Shown here piece after piece: positions 1-11,800 of a DNA stretch of 64,000 nt. The stretch spans positions 7,100,426 to 7,164,425 of the forward strand of contig BROE01000009.1 of assembly GCA_036571765.1 (NCBI GenBank), written 5' to 3'. Under the pieces are notes generated by a model that worked only from the letters and a program-made list of their open reading frames with translations, was not told where the DNA came from and ran no database searches. This DNA comes from Plecoglossus altivelis (Eukaryota; Chordata; Actinopteri; Osmeriformes; Plecoglossidae). The position numbers and the translations under genes were made by a program. Numbering within the stretch: position 1 is the stretch's first letter; every line of letters starts with the position of its first letter.

Positions 1-99
1 TTCCCCCTCTCTCTCCACGTCTCTCTCATTTTCCTTTCTTTCTCTCTTGCTCCCTCTCCCTTTCTCCCTCTCTCGCTTTCTCTGATTCATTCTCTGTCT

Positions 100-192
100 G
101 TCTCTGTCTGTCATTCTCTCTCTCTTTCTCTCTCTGTCTCTCTGTCTCTCTCTCTCCCTCGGTCTCTCTCTCTCTCCCTCGGTCTCTCTCTC

Positions 193-282
<90 letters not shown>

Positions 283-288
283 TCTCTC
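100..288. repeat. (CT)n microsatellite
   Basis: Nearly pure CT dinucleotide repeat, about 190 bp, with occasional GGT and TGT interruptions. It generates spurious open frames rich in Arg-Glu on the minus strand. Confidence 0.95.
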
Positions 289-1028
289 GTGTTCGTGTTT
301 GTGGGTCTGTGTGTCATTGCAGCTGTGCATTAGAGATAAAACAGTGTTGAGGCCTGATCCCAGACCCTCTTACACTCCCTGCGTCATGTTACACCCACTA
401 CACTGCTACAACTCTACACGTGAAACTCTACTTCCTACACCACACATTGATTTTCTACTGTCTTAATTTAATTAAGAAATGGTATCAATTGAATTAAGAA
501 ATCTTATCAAGAAACGTATTTCTGTGATGGCAGGCAGCCATATGTATTTGTTTAAAGCCTAGATGATGCAGGTAGAAGGTCAGTGGCTTCCAGCAATTTG
601 ACCAGTGGAGAAACATGTGCAGAGGGAAGGTCTTGGAGGTGGTTGGGCCTGCAGACAGGTAGTCAGGGAGGGGGGCCGTACGCATGCCCTGGCTGTATAT
701 CCTCCAGTAGAGAGCTTGTGTTCCAGGCTTGCTTCAGTCTCTCTTCAGTCATTCTCTCCCCAGTCCTGAGGACAGAGGTCCTCTCCTCCTTTCCTGTCAT
801 CTTCTCCTTATTTCCTCTCCTTTCCTCTCTCCCCTCCTCTCCTTGCCTCTCCACTCCTAGGGGTGCAGCATACCACAGTCTCTCCAGATATGGCTGTTTA
901 TTTGTTTTAAGTCTAGCCTTTGCCTTTGCAACAGTGGGTCCACCCCCGCTCTCTCGCTCTTTTTCTCTCTCTTCAACCCTTTCTCACTCTCTCCGTTTAG
1001 CTTTCGATTCTTTGTTTCTCTCTCTCTT

Positions 1029-1068
<40 letters not shown>

Positions 1069-1371
1069 TCTCCATGTGAATCTCCCTCTTTCTCTCTCTC
1101 TCTGGTTCTCCATGTGAAGGCAGGCATGATAAATGAAGAGCAGCCTATCTGTTGGAGCCCCCCCCCCCCACACACACACACTTCGCTCTCCCCCGGCTCC
1201 CTTCCCTCTCATGTTAATCTGACCTAGAAATCCAGTAAAAGTATGACAAATGAGAGCACTGTTGAACTGGTGCCAACAAACGTCCTCTGTCTCTCTCTGT
1301 TGATTGTCATTCTGTCTCACTCTCCTCCCATCTTTCACTCTCTTTCTCTCTCCCCATTTCCCCTCGCTCCT

Positions 1372-1635
1372 AGCTGTACTGTTGTAGGAAGCAGAATGCT
1401 CCGACTACTAGGTATGGTGCTGCAGGAAGCAGAATGCTCTGACTCCTAGCTGTGTTGTGGTCGAAAGCAGAGTGCCATGACTCCTAGCTGTAGTGTGGTC
1501 GGAAGCAGAATGCCATGACTCCTAGCTGTAGTGTGGTCGGAAGCAGAATGCCATGACTCCTAGCTGTAGTGTGGTAGGAAGCAGAATGCTCTGACTCGTA
1601 GCAGTGAAGCTGTAGGAAGCAGAATGAAGGCAGGA
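1372..1635. repeat. 38-bp minisatellite, about 7 copies
   Basis: Tandem units start at 1372, 1410, 1448, 1486, 1524, 1562 and 1600, exactly 38 bp apart. The unit core reads AGCTGTAGTGTGGTCGGAAG followed by CAGAATGCCATGACTCCT. The central copies are the least diverged. It lies in a stard9 intron. Confidence 0.9.
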
Positions 1636-1883
1636 TCCCAGGTGATGTGTTTCTGGAGCTGCGCGGCAGTGCTTAGTTTTGCTCCGGAACCAGCTGTAGT
1701 GTTTGTCTAATCCAGATGGTAAGTGAGCGATGGGACAGGCACCAACAACCCTCTTTGTCTGGTGCAGCTGCTCAGGGAACAGGACAGACAAGCGAACAGA
1801 ATGGGAGAGAGGGAGAGGGAGAGAGAGAAATCAAAGAAAGAGTCAAAAGTCTGGAGGCTTTTCCTACATGTAATAATACTAAT

Positions 1884-1975
1884 GTGTTAATTTAGAAGAC
1901 ACTTTCATCCAGAGGGATTTGAACCTGCAAACTCTCAATCTAGAGTCAAAGACTCAACTGCTGAGCTGTACTTAA
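1884..1975. repeat. degenerate tRNA-SINE-like fragment
   Basis: The sequence AATTTAGAAGACACTTTCATCCAGAGGGATTTGAACCTGCAAACTC (given in part) resembles the sequence found near 35193 and 46882: a TTAGCAGA-type motif followed by a TTGAACCTGC B-box-like element. It looks like a decayed SINE. Confidence 0.45.
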
Positions 1976-4386
1976 GCCCCTGCTCAGGCCAAAAGGACTC
2001 CCTCCCAAAACCCCTACCCACCTCTCCTCCCCTCCCAAAATGGGCTTGGTAACAGGAGAGTGAACCTGAGGTTTTTGCGTCACGTCAGCACAGCCTTGGT
2101 ATTTTCAACTGTGGCTTCTGCACTCGCCTTGGCTGGCTTTCTGCCGCCATCCCTTACAACACTGCACACGCACGCGTGTGTACCTACACCAGAGACACAC
2201 AAACACATATGTAAAGAGTTTTCCAGGAGTTGGTGTGGAACTGGCCACATGAATCAGTCAGCCACTAGAGTCTCCTACAGCCTGTGATTACAGGACTGAG
2301 CCTATAACTGAAACATTACATCTGCCTCTCTTCTCTCACTCTTTCTTCTTTGTCTCTTTCCTGTCACCCTGTTTTGTTCTCTCCATTTTCTCTCGTTTTC
2401 TTTCCCTCACACTCTTTCTTCACATTCTCGCTCTCTCTCTCCTTCCTCCTCTCCCTTTTCCTCTGTAGTGACAGGCCACAGTTGTGGCCACAGTTGTGGC
2501 CTGTTTTTGTTAAACAACAACAGAGAGGTTTTATCCAGCCCCCATCTCCTGCTCCAGCCCCTGCTCTCTGTTTATCAGGAGACGTCACGCACCTCCTGTC
2601 CCAGAGGCTCTGGCCCAGCTTGCTCTGCGTCTGACCCCTGAGCGGACTGACCCAGTTCTGGAGGGGAACCTCCCTTGAGACCCCACCACCACCACCACCA
2701 CCACACTAGACCTGCAGGTTTCCCTCTTCCACCAGTGATTTTGGCCTGGGTTTTCGGACGGCCAAGGTTCATTCTATATTGTTCTCTTGCTATGTTGTTG
2801 TTAAGCTGGTGGGGTGTGTTGGCGGTGCGTGGCGGAGGAGGAAAGGAGCCGCAAGTTTTTGTTTGAGGATGCTGTTTCCTGCTGGCTTGGGGAAAGTTCA
2901 TGTGCGTACACCGGACCTAGACACATGCATAAACATACATGCTCACTTGCAAGCACGGCCACACGCACACTCAAAAACAATCTCGCACACAAAGTCACAC
3001 AAGTGTACATAGACGCATACATACACACACTACACACACACAGGGCTTCTGATGGCAGCGGTCATCTTGTTGATAGGAGTATTTAGTCTGCATGGTTGTT
3101 TTCGGCTGCTCGTTTTGTCCAAGGCCACCCTCAGCCTCCTGGCTGTCCCCCTGCTCCGCTCAACAACAGAACCTACGTTACCCAGCATCCTGCCCAAATG
3201 TTCTGGGTCCGTCCTCCCCTATGCACTGTGAAAGTAGGTTGTGTGAAGGTAGTCCATTGTGTTCTCAGTGTCTGTGACTGAATCCCTTCCCATAGTGACA
3301 CGGATGTCGCTTTACGGATTTAATGAGAGGACAGTGAAGAGAGCTGGCTCTCTCTCAAAGGGACAACTCTCTCTCTCTCTCAGGGACAGCTCTCTCTGCC
3401 AGATGGACAGCTCTCTTTCTCTCTGAGGGACAGCTCTCTCTTTTTTGCTCTCTCAGAAGGCCAACTCTCTCAGCATGATGGACAATTCTCTTAGAGGGAA
3501 AGCACTCTCTTTCTTTCATAAGGCCAACTTTCTCAGCGTGAAGGACAATTCTCTCTCTCAATGGGACAGCACTCTGTGCGAAGGTCCAAACCAGCTCGGC
3601 TGCTGTGAGATCAAGAGCATCTGAAGCATCAACACAAACTGCTGTTACTGGTTCCTGAGGCGACAGTTCTTTCCTTTCCCTCCACGCCAACACCACCGTG
3701 TTAAATCACCCTGCCTGGGTGATTTAGAGAGGGCATCTTTAACAAGGTCTTTATTGACTGTCTGCTTACAGAGGAGACCATGGTTATGTCCGTGTTTTAA
3801 CTAGCGCGAGATGAGGTGTGGGGAGAGGGGGGAAGGGGGGGCCTGAGGGGTTGGGGACAGGATGTCCCCTTTTCTTTGTATCTGTGGGTGAACCTTAAGT
3901 AACCGATTACCCTGGGGGGATGGTGGTTCCATCTGGATCGGTCTATTCGCACTGCTGCCCCTAAAACTGTACAGTAGTGTTAAGTAAAGGCTTTGTCTGA
4001 GCATCCACACAGCCCTGGCACACACACACACACACTGCCCATGCATACTACACACATTACTACTACTACACACACCACATCGACATACATCATCATGCAG
4101 AAAGTGCACATAGACACACAGACTGCACACTCGCTCCTCTGTCGTGGTTTGTGGAGATCAGTCAGAAAAGCTTAGTTAGATAAACTAGTGTCCAGAACCT
4201 GGTTGAGTCAATATTGACCAGTCTATCATGCAGAGATCAGTTGATCCTGTTTATTATGACCACACTGCTGTTCAGTCAAGGGTCAGGTATCGCAAAAATG
4301 ACCACCTAGGTGTCGTCGCTATCGTCCAATGTGGTTTGCAGCTAATCTTCAGCCTGCATCCAAACCCAACATCTGTGCTCTGTGCT

Positions 4387-4495
4387 GAGTTCTGTTAATC
4401 CAGTTAAACTCGGGTCCCGAGTTCTGTTAATTCAGTTAAACTCGGGTCCAGAGTTCTGTTGATCCAGTTAAACTCAGGTCCAGTTCTGCTGAAGG
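4387..4495. repeat. 32-bp tandem repeat, about 3.3 copies
   Basis: Units begin at 4387, 4419 and 4451 with core GAGTTCTGTTAATCCAGTTA then AACTCGGGTCC. The third copy is slightly diverged and a partial fourth follows. Confidence 0.9.
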
Positions 4496-5118
4496 GGCGA
4501 GGAGGGAGGTACGTGTGAACAAGAGGGGCTGTGTTTGATCCTGTGAGATCCTAGGTGCTGGAGAGCATTCCTCTGCTCTCCTCAAAGGTCTTCCCAGACC
4601 TCCAGGCCCCTCTCGGCACCCCCCTCTCCCCGTGTTAGGGCTGTGCTCCTGGGAGAGAATGTGCTGCGTCTGGGGCTCTGGCCTGGATCAGGTTCCTCCT
4701 GCCAGGACTGGCATGTGTTTGCTTGGACCAGGGCCTTTGTTTGCTTGGACCAGGGCTGTGGGCCTGGGGTCCTGAGGCCTATGTAGGCCCATTTGTAGTC
4801 TCTCTCTCTCTCTCACTCTCACTCTCACTCTCACACTGAAGTGTTTACTCTCAGTATTAACTGTCCTCCTTGTTCCTTACCCAAACACCTCAGCAGAGAG
4901 CAGCCCTTGCTTTGGCTGGTCCTGGATCAGATCTGACTATGCTCAGTGCTGTGACTGGTTTTTCATGCCTCTGTCTGTGGCTGGATCTGGATCAGACTCA
5001 ACACAGCAGATAAACACACTGGACACCAACTCGCATATCGCTCGGGTTCCTCAGACCTCTTACTCAACACACTGGCCCGATCGCTTTTCTTAAGCCTTTG
5101 TTTTGATTGGCTGCCTCT

Positions 5119-5140
5119 GTGTGTGTGTGTGGGGGGGGGG
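5119..5140. repeat. (TG)6 G10 tract abutting a 3' splice site
   Basis: TG repeats run into ten consecutive G, ending 11 bases before the acceptor AG at 5150-5151 of the P-loop exon. A conventional pyrimidine tract is absent. Confidence 0.9.
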
Positions 5141-5151
5141 TATGTCTACAG

Positions 5152-7353
5152 GTGTTCCAGGACCTGGGTGTGTCGGTTCTGTCCGGAGCGTCAGCAGGAT
5201 ACAATGTGTGTCTGTTTGCCTACGGCCAGACGGGCACTGGGAAGACGTACACCATGATGGGCACCCCGGTGAGCTGGGCCCTGAGGCCATCACTATCCTG
5301 GGAGGGTACAATGCTGTACCCTGATGTCAATAATAAATCACTCTTCACTTGTCTTTTCTTTTTTTTTCCTCTTCTCCTCTCCTCTTTTCCTATTCTCTTC
5401 GTCTCTCTTCTCCCCCCAGGACTCCATGGGTCTGACCCCCAGGATCTGTCAGGTGAGTGGATGGACAGACACATGGACAGCAGACACCGTCACCTGGGTC
5501 TTAGCATTCAGCATCACCTGAATTCTTCCCTCTCGTGTCCCACAGGGCCTGTTCAGATCGGAGGGCAGCTTTCCGGACGGGCAGAGCTCCAGTCGGGTTG
5601 AGGTCAGGTAAGAGGACTCCCCTTCTCTCCTCCACTGGATCTTGTTCTGTCCTGTTTTAGGTGAATGATGTTGTTTTTTATCACTTGTTGACCGGTGTTA
5701 GTGCCTCCAGATCTTTGCCTGCTGTCGCCAGAGTGACAGATGACATCCTGGGATCCAGTAGCATTATAGAACACTCTCAGTCCAGATCTCTCCCTCTCGC
5801 ACTCTCTCTCTAGCTTCCTGGAGATCTATAATGAGCGCGTGAGGGACCTGCTCGGAGGAGGGGACCAGAAGAAGAGAGCGTCTCTGAGGGTCAGGGAGCA
5901 CCCAGAGAAAGGCCCCTACGTCCAAGGTGAGTTCGGAGCAATACCCTGCCAAGCCACTTGGAGAAGGCAGCCTGACAGCCCTACTGTAGGACAGCTGTCT
6001 CTGCTCCACACTTCCAAACAGTCACTTGTTCACTTAATGATATGTTTAGGTATGTTTCTGTCTCCCAGGTCAGACGCATTTTTTTGTACAGCGGTGGTGT
6101 GTATGTGGTTGAGATTGAGTGTTGTTTGGGTGTAGAGGTCATTCCGAGAGAAGACTTTGTTGTAGGCTTTGATTACATTTAGCAGTGCAATTCTGGCCTC
6201 AACTTAGATCCTGTCTCTGCCTCTCTCACTCTTGCTCTCTCTCTCGCTCGCTTTCCTTTTCTCTCTCTTTCTCTCCCTCTCTCTCTCTCCCATTCAGTCC
6301 ATCGCCCCCTCCCTTCTTCCCACCTTTCATTATGTGGGCCCTACATCCACTCATTGTCTGTATATTAGTAGAAATCCCTGCGGTGCCTCAGGAAGTGACA
6401 TCACTTCCTTATGGTGATTTGCAGCACATGGGAGTGCATACTCTTCAAACACTAAGCAGACTGCGTTGACCTACAGCTGCTCCTTTAGCAGGTCTGCCAT
6501 GGCAGGGTAGATGCTGGCTATTCTGTTATGGCATGGCACACGCTAGTACATACATAGTACATACTGAATACATACATTATACATACATGGTACATACTGG
6601 GCACACACTGGGTATTCTGCTTGAGGTCGTCTTCTAGTTTAGGGAAATCCAATCATCCAGCTTTCGTTATACCAGTTTCTACTTTATTGTCTGGAGGCAC
6701 TACATATGTTATCACCCAGTCTCATAACTCTTGCGTGTGTGTACGTGTGTGATGATACCATGGGAGTTACGAGTGTGTGTGATGACAGTGTGAGGTTTTT
6801 CGGAGCGCATGTGATGATGGTGTGAGGTTTGCATGTGTGTCGGGCATGTGTGCGATGAGATAGGAAGAACGATTAAAATGATTCACCTCAGCAGAGGAAG
6901 CAGACTAATTGTCAGATGTTTTTCACAGTGAGCTCACAGTGAGCTCTGCTAAGGTGGATCTCCTGGGAGCAGAGCTACAGCTGTAGTCACCCATGCTGGC
7001 TCTTTAAAGCAAGTGCCCCTATGACAACAACCTTGGACCACCTTGTGACCCCAGAGGCTGAATAGTTATAAACATGTTCTTTTGCCGGTTGATGCCTGTT
7101 TGAACTATATGACAGCAATAAGGTTTAATTTAACTGGCCTGCCAACAGTTCGACTGGCTCCAGCTTGTGTATATTTGTGATTGGATGAGACTCAGCTCTC
7201 TTCAAGACACCTCCACCTCTACACGATTGCACCCATTTTCTGAAGCACCCATCGAAATTCAGAGTTAGTTATTGTTTAATTTTGTACTGTTTGGACCATA
7301 TTGGCACTGACTGCGTGTGAGTAAGACTTTCTGTAGTATACATATTGTAAGTG

Positions 7354-7388
<35 letters not shown>

Positions 7389-8837
7389 AGACCTTTCTCA
7401 ACACACGGTATCAGACTACAGGCAGGCCGTGGATCTTCTGGAGGAGGGTATCGCCAACCGCATCACTGCAGCAACCCACATCCACGATGCCAGCAGCCGC
7501 TCCCACGCCATCTTCACCATCCAGTACACCCAGGTCATGACCTCACCTGACCACCAATCAGGGCTCCCATCTGCTGGAGCCAGAGCCAATGACCGAAGGG
7601 AGCAGTGTGTTGGTGTGTTTGATGGTTTGTGTATGTATGCGTCTCCTACAGGCTATTCTGGAGAACAACCTGCCTTCTGAGATCGTCAGTAAGATCAACT
7701 TGGTGGATCTAGCTGGAAGGTAGGTGGGGGGTGTGATGTTCTGGTACAATCGTTGTGCTTGTAATGGCTTTGACTGTACATTATGCAATCCAGCAACTTT
7801 GCAGTGATTGGCGACAATTTTGAATCATCTGTAAATAATCTTACACGTCAACAAATTAGATATACGTCATTGTAAATTCAGACATTTCTTAAACTTTTTG
7901 ACCTTGTCTGTGTTGTCCTTAAGCCTAGCTTCCCCCTAGTGGATGAACCGTGCAACACCTTTGTAGTGTTCTGTTGAACTGACATCCGGGTCTGTGTTTG
8001 ACAGTGAGAGAGCCAACCCCCACTACTGCAGAGACAGACTGACTGAAGGATCCAACATCAACAAGTCCCTGGTAACCCTGGGCATCGTCATCTCTGCCCT
8101 GGGTAAGCAGAGGGGGATGAACATGGACAGACTATGGACCGAGGCAGGAATGCCTCGGTCAGTAGAGAAAATGGGATGGCGCCCGGTCAAATTCCGCATT
8201 TTTGTTCTCTCTCCAATGCCTGTGGACACCATGCGTAACGCTCCTATTCCTGTCTCTCTTTGTCCCCCTTCAGCCCAGAACTCCCAGATGTCTAGCAGCA
8301 GCCAGAGCATCAACAGTATGGCCAGTGAGGGGGAGGGCAGCATGATAGGCAGCCAGGCCAGCTCTCTGTCTGGGGGCACAGGGGGAGGAGGAGCAGGGGC
8401 AGGAGGAGGGGGCAGGAAGCACTGCTTCATTCCCTACAGGGACTCGGTCCTTACCTGGCTCCTGAAGGACAGCCTGGGAGGAAACGCCAAGACCATCATG
8501 ATCGCCAGTAAGGGATTGAGCCTCACAACAGTTTGACCTCAGTGTTACTTGTACCTTATGATGTCTGTCATGTGTCTCATGACTTCTCCATGGGGTAATT
8601 ACTATTTGTTCTGTGTAAGAACTACTTCCTCTGTGAAACCACAACTATCAGTTTGTAATGATTACTTACTCTATGTAATAATTACGTCCTGGGTCATGAC
8701 TACTTCCTGTGTGTCATGATTGCTTCCTGTGTTCTGCAGCTGTCTCCCCCTCCTGCTCCAGCTACAGCGAGACACTTAGCACGCTACGCTACGCAGCCCA
8801 TGCCAAGAACATTGTCAACAAGCCCCGCGTCAATGAG
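5152..8837 (+). CDS. stard9: stard9 kinesin motor-domain exons (9 exons)
   Basis: Nine exons encode the catalytic motor from just before the P-loop to its end. The P-loop GQTGTGKTYT is in 5152-5268. The SFLEIYNERVRDLL block is in 5814-5926. Switch I (ASSRSHAIF) is near 7486-7515 in exon 7391-7533. Switch II (DLAGSE) spans the junction of exons 7652-7719 and 8005-8102. NKSLVTLGIVISAL, the microtubule-binding helix alpha-4 region, is in 8005-8102. YRDSVLTWLLKDSLGGN is in 8274-8507. LRYAAHAKNIVNKPRVNE closes the domain in 8740-8837. All nucleotide-binding residues in this part are intact, so an active ATPase is expected. A Ser/Gly-rich insertion precedes the YRDS block, as in mammalian STARD9 but more glycine-rich. 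Exon 5420-5452 is only 33 nt. Confidence 0.93.
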
Positions 8838-11800
8838 GTACATGCTCTGGAGACCTGGCTGTGTGTAATGTGTGTGAAGTAGATGTGGGTGTGTTTAGGT
8901 TGATACCAAAGAGAAATTGTTAAAATGTACACTTGTTTGTTGAGTGTGACGTGTAGGTGTGTGTGTCTACCTCTCAGGTGTGTGTGTCTACCACTCTGGT
9001 GTGTGTTGTCAGTGATGTGTACTTCCGTTGTGTGTGTGTGTGTGTCTACTTACCTTCTGTTGTGAGTGTGATATGTATGTGTGTGTGTGTCTACCTCTCT
9101 GGTGTGTTGTGAGTGTGACGTGTACTTCCCTGCTGTGTTGTGTGTGTGTGTGATGTCTGTGTGCGAGAGTGAGTCTACCTCTCTGGTGCTTGTTGCGAGT
9201 GTGGCTGTGTACTTCCCTGCTGCTTGTTGTGCTACATTCTTCTGTGCTTGCTGCAGGATGCCAGTGTGAGGCTGATCAGGGAGCTGCGCCAGGAGATCGA
9301 CCGTCTAAAGAGCATGCTACTCAGCTTCCAGATGGTAGGATCTCCTGCAGGAACCACATGCAACTGAACCATACACTACTGAACCACACACTACTGAACC
9401 ACACGCTACTGAACCACACACTACTGAACCACACACTACTGAACCACACACTACTGAACCACATGCAACTGAACCACACACTGCTGAACCACACACTGCT
9501 GAACCACACACCGCTGAACCACACACCACTGAACCACACACTACTGAACCACACACTACTGAACCACACACTACTGAACCACACACTACTGAACCCCACA
9601 CTGCTGAACCACACACTGCTTAACCACACACTACTGAACCACATACTGCTGAACCACATACTACTGAACCACACACTACTGAATCACATGCAACTGGACC
9701 ACACACTATTGAACCACAGATTCTAAACCACACACTCTGCACTCTGCTGCTGGTCATCCGTTCATACTTTTGGTGATCAGAGTTAACCAATTCTACGTGT
9801 CCTCTCCCCCCCGGCAGCGTAACCCCAGTCCATCTCTGAGCGACGAGAGGGATGGAAACCTCTCTGATATTGTCTTGCAGAACGAGCTGAAGGTGACTGA
9901 ACATGCCTAACAAGCATTCTCAAACATCTCACTGTTCCATAACACACCACAGACATGCAATAACATTCGTCTCTGTGTGAGTGTGTGCCTAGGTGGAGCA
10001 GCTGACTAAGGACTGGTCAGAGAGCTGGCAGGACAAGCAGGAGCTGCTGGAGCAGTACAGTGTTGACATTAACAGAGACAAGGCTGGCTTCCTCATCCAG
10101 TCGCTGCTGCCTCACCTTGTCACGCTAGACAGAGACGTCCTCAGCACTGGGGTCACCTTCTACCATCTCAGGGTACACACGCGTACGCAGAGGCAAACAT
10201 ACAGCTCACATACGCATACACACAGGGAGTTATACAGTACACACGCATACACAGGCATTCATACAGTACTCACACAGTATGCTTATGTAGTCTAACGCAT
10301 AGTACACACAAGCACTCAAATATGCAGTATGTACGCATGCACGCGCACACACAACACAAGCAGACACACAGACATGTACACACTGCACATCTGTTTAGAC
10401 GTTAATGAGACACGCAGCCAACTCGCATTCTATTTCTACCCTAACGATGCTTCCGCAAACGTCTGTCCTGCTTCGGTGTAGTTGACTCTTCCTGTCAGCG
10501 GCCTGACTGAGACATTCTTTGTTCCCTCCGCTAGACACTTCCTCCTTCCTCTTCTTTCTCTCTGTCTCTGCGTCCTGCTCCGAAATAAAACAAAGCAGAA
10601 CTCTTGAAACGAGGTGCGTTCTTCTATCTTTTCCCTCCTGTCACTCCTCCCTTTGCTGTCGTGTGTAGTCCTTTCTCCTCTGATGGGTAGAGTAGGAGGG
10701 GCTCTGGGGATGGCTGGCTCTCCTGTTTTCCGACAATGTCAGGAATGCCTGCAGGCCTGTGTATTACACCACTTCCTGTATGTTAAGAGCAATGGCCCCC
10801 TGGGAGTTTGCATTCTCCAGTTCAAGTCGTCTTCAGATGAGCCAAACTTTTATATCTGTCCTGGGAGGATGTGGTAAACAAATTATTTCCCTATGCCTTC
10901 CCTGACTAGCTGACGAGCTCTGTGACTGTCCTGTGTGATAACAGTTCATCTACGTATGTGTTTTAGTAAACCTTTACCTAATGTGTGTGAGTGTGTGTGT
11001 GTGTGTTTTGTGTCTCTGACACAAATGCTGACTTGTGAACCTCTTGGTTGTAGCAGGGAGTGACTGTCATTGGCCCTCAGACCCCGCTGGAGGATCCCCA
11101 GATAGGCATGTGATCTGTACTCTCATTTACACTACTGATTGGTAATGTAACTTTTATCCAAACTGACAAATAGGGCTCTCCTGGCCTTCACAGGCTAGCC
11201 TGATGTGAGATGTAGAATTGTACTCATAGTTGCCCAAAGTAACATAGGAGAGGTCTAGAGTATGTGATCATTATAGCTCAATTTACTTGCATGCTAAAGA
11301 GAAAAGTGATCATAAGGCTGTGTGTTTCCTTTCCAGTGCTGCAGGGTGGTGCCACCTGTGAGATAGAGAACCATGGCGGGGTCGTGACCCTCAGGCCCCT
11401 GCAAGGGAGCGTCTGCATGGTCAACAACAGGGAGGTCACCAAGCCCTGCAGACTGGCACAAGGTCAGAGATCAAACAGACCAAACTCCCTCTTTCTTTCT
11501 CTCTCACGCTTCCTCTCTCACTCTCTTTCTATCACATACTCTCTCTATTACCCTCTCTTTCTCTTTGCCTATAGTTACCGTGCTGTAGCTGCTGTTCTCT
11601 GTGTGTCTATAGTAACAGTACAGCATCTGATGGTCTCTGTGTGTCTATAGTAACTGTACAGCATCTGATGGTCCCTGTGTGTCTATAGTAACAGTGCAGT
11701 ATCTGATGGTCTCTGTGTGTCTGCAGGGTCAGTAATCACTCTGGGAGGAGTCCACAAGTTCCGCTTCAACCACCCAGAAGAAGCGGCGGTCCTCAGAGAG

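Larger units (their letters stand above)
1..5151 (+). other. stard9 intron (upstream motor exons not in window)
   Basis: No motor exon preceding VFQDLG could be found. Kinesin N-terminal blocks (VRVRP, the FDY...W block) are not encoded here in any frame I could recognise, so this stretch reads as one large intron. It contains CT microsatellites, a 38-bp minisatellite (1372-1635), a degenerate SINE-like fragment (about 1884-1975), a CTCTCTC/GGGACAG repeat (about 3340-3570) and a 32-bp triplicate (4387-4495). Confidence 0.65.

Noticed and set aside
111..317. Arg-Glu repeat open frame on the minus strand over the CT repeat
   Set aside because: Pure translation of a (CT)n/(GA)n microsatellite; similar frames at 663-1338, 27631-27834 and 51696-51911 are the same artefact.
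2060..2287. Hydrophobic 75-codon frame resembling a signal peptide
   Set aside because: Isolated in a stard9 intron with no splice context or recognised family.
9169..9726. 185-codon frame with Asn-His-Thr-Leu-Leu repeats as a possible stard9 variant exon
   Set aside because: It crosses exon 9257-9334 in the wrong phase and consists mostly of the 15-bp minisatellite.
9350..9729. CRISPR-like regular repeats
   Set aside because: No unique spacers; a head-to-tail minisatellite in vertebrate DNA. The same applies to 59083-59420.
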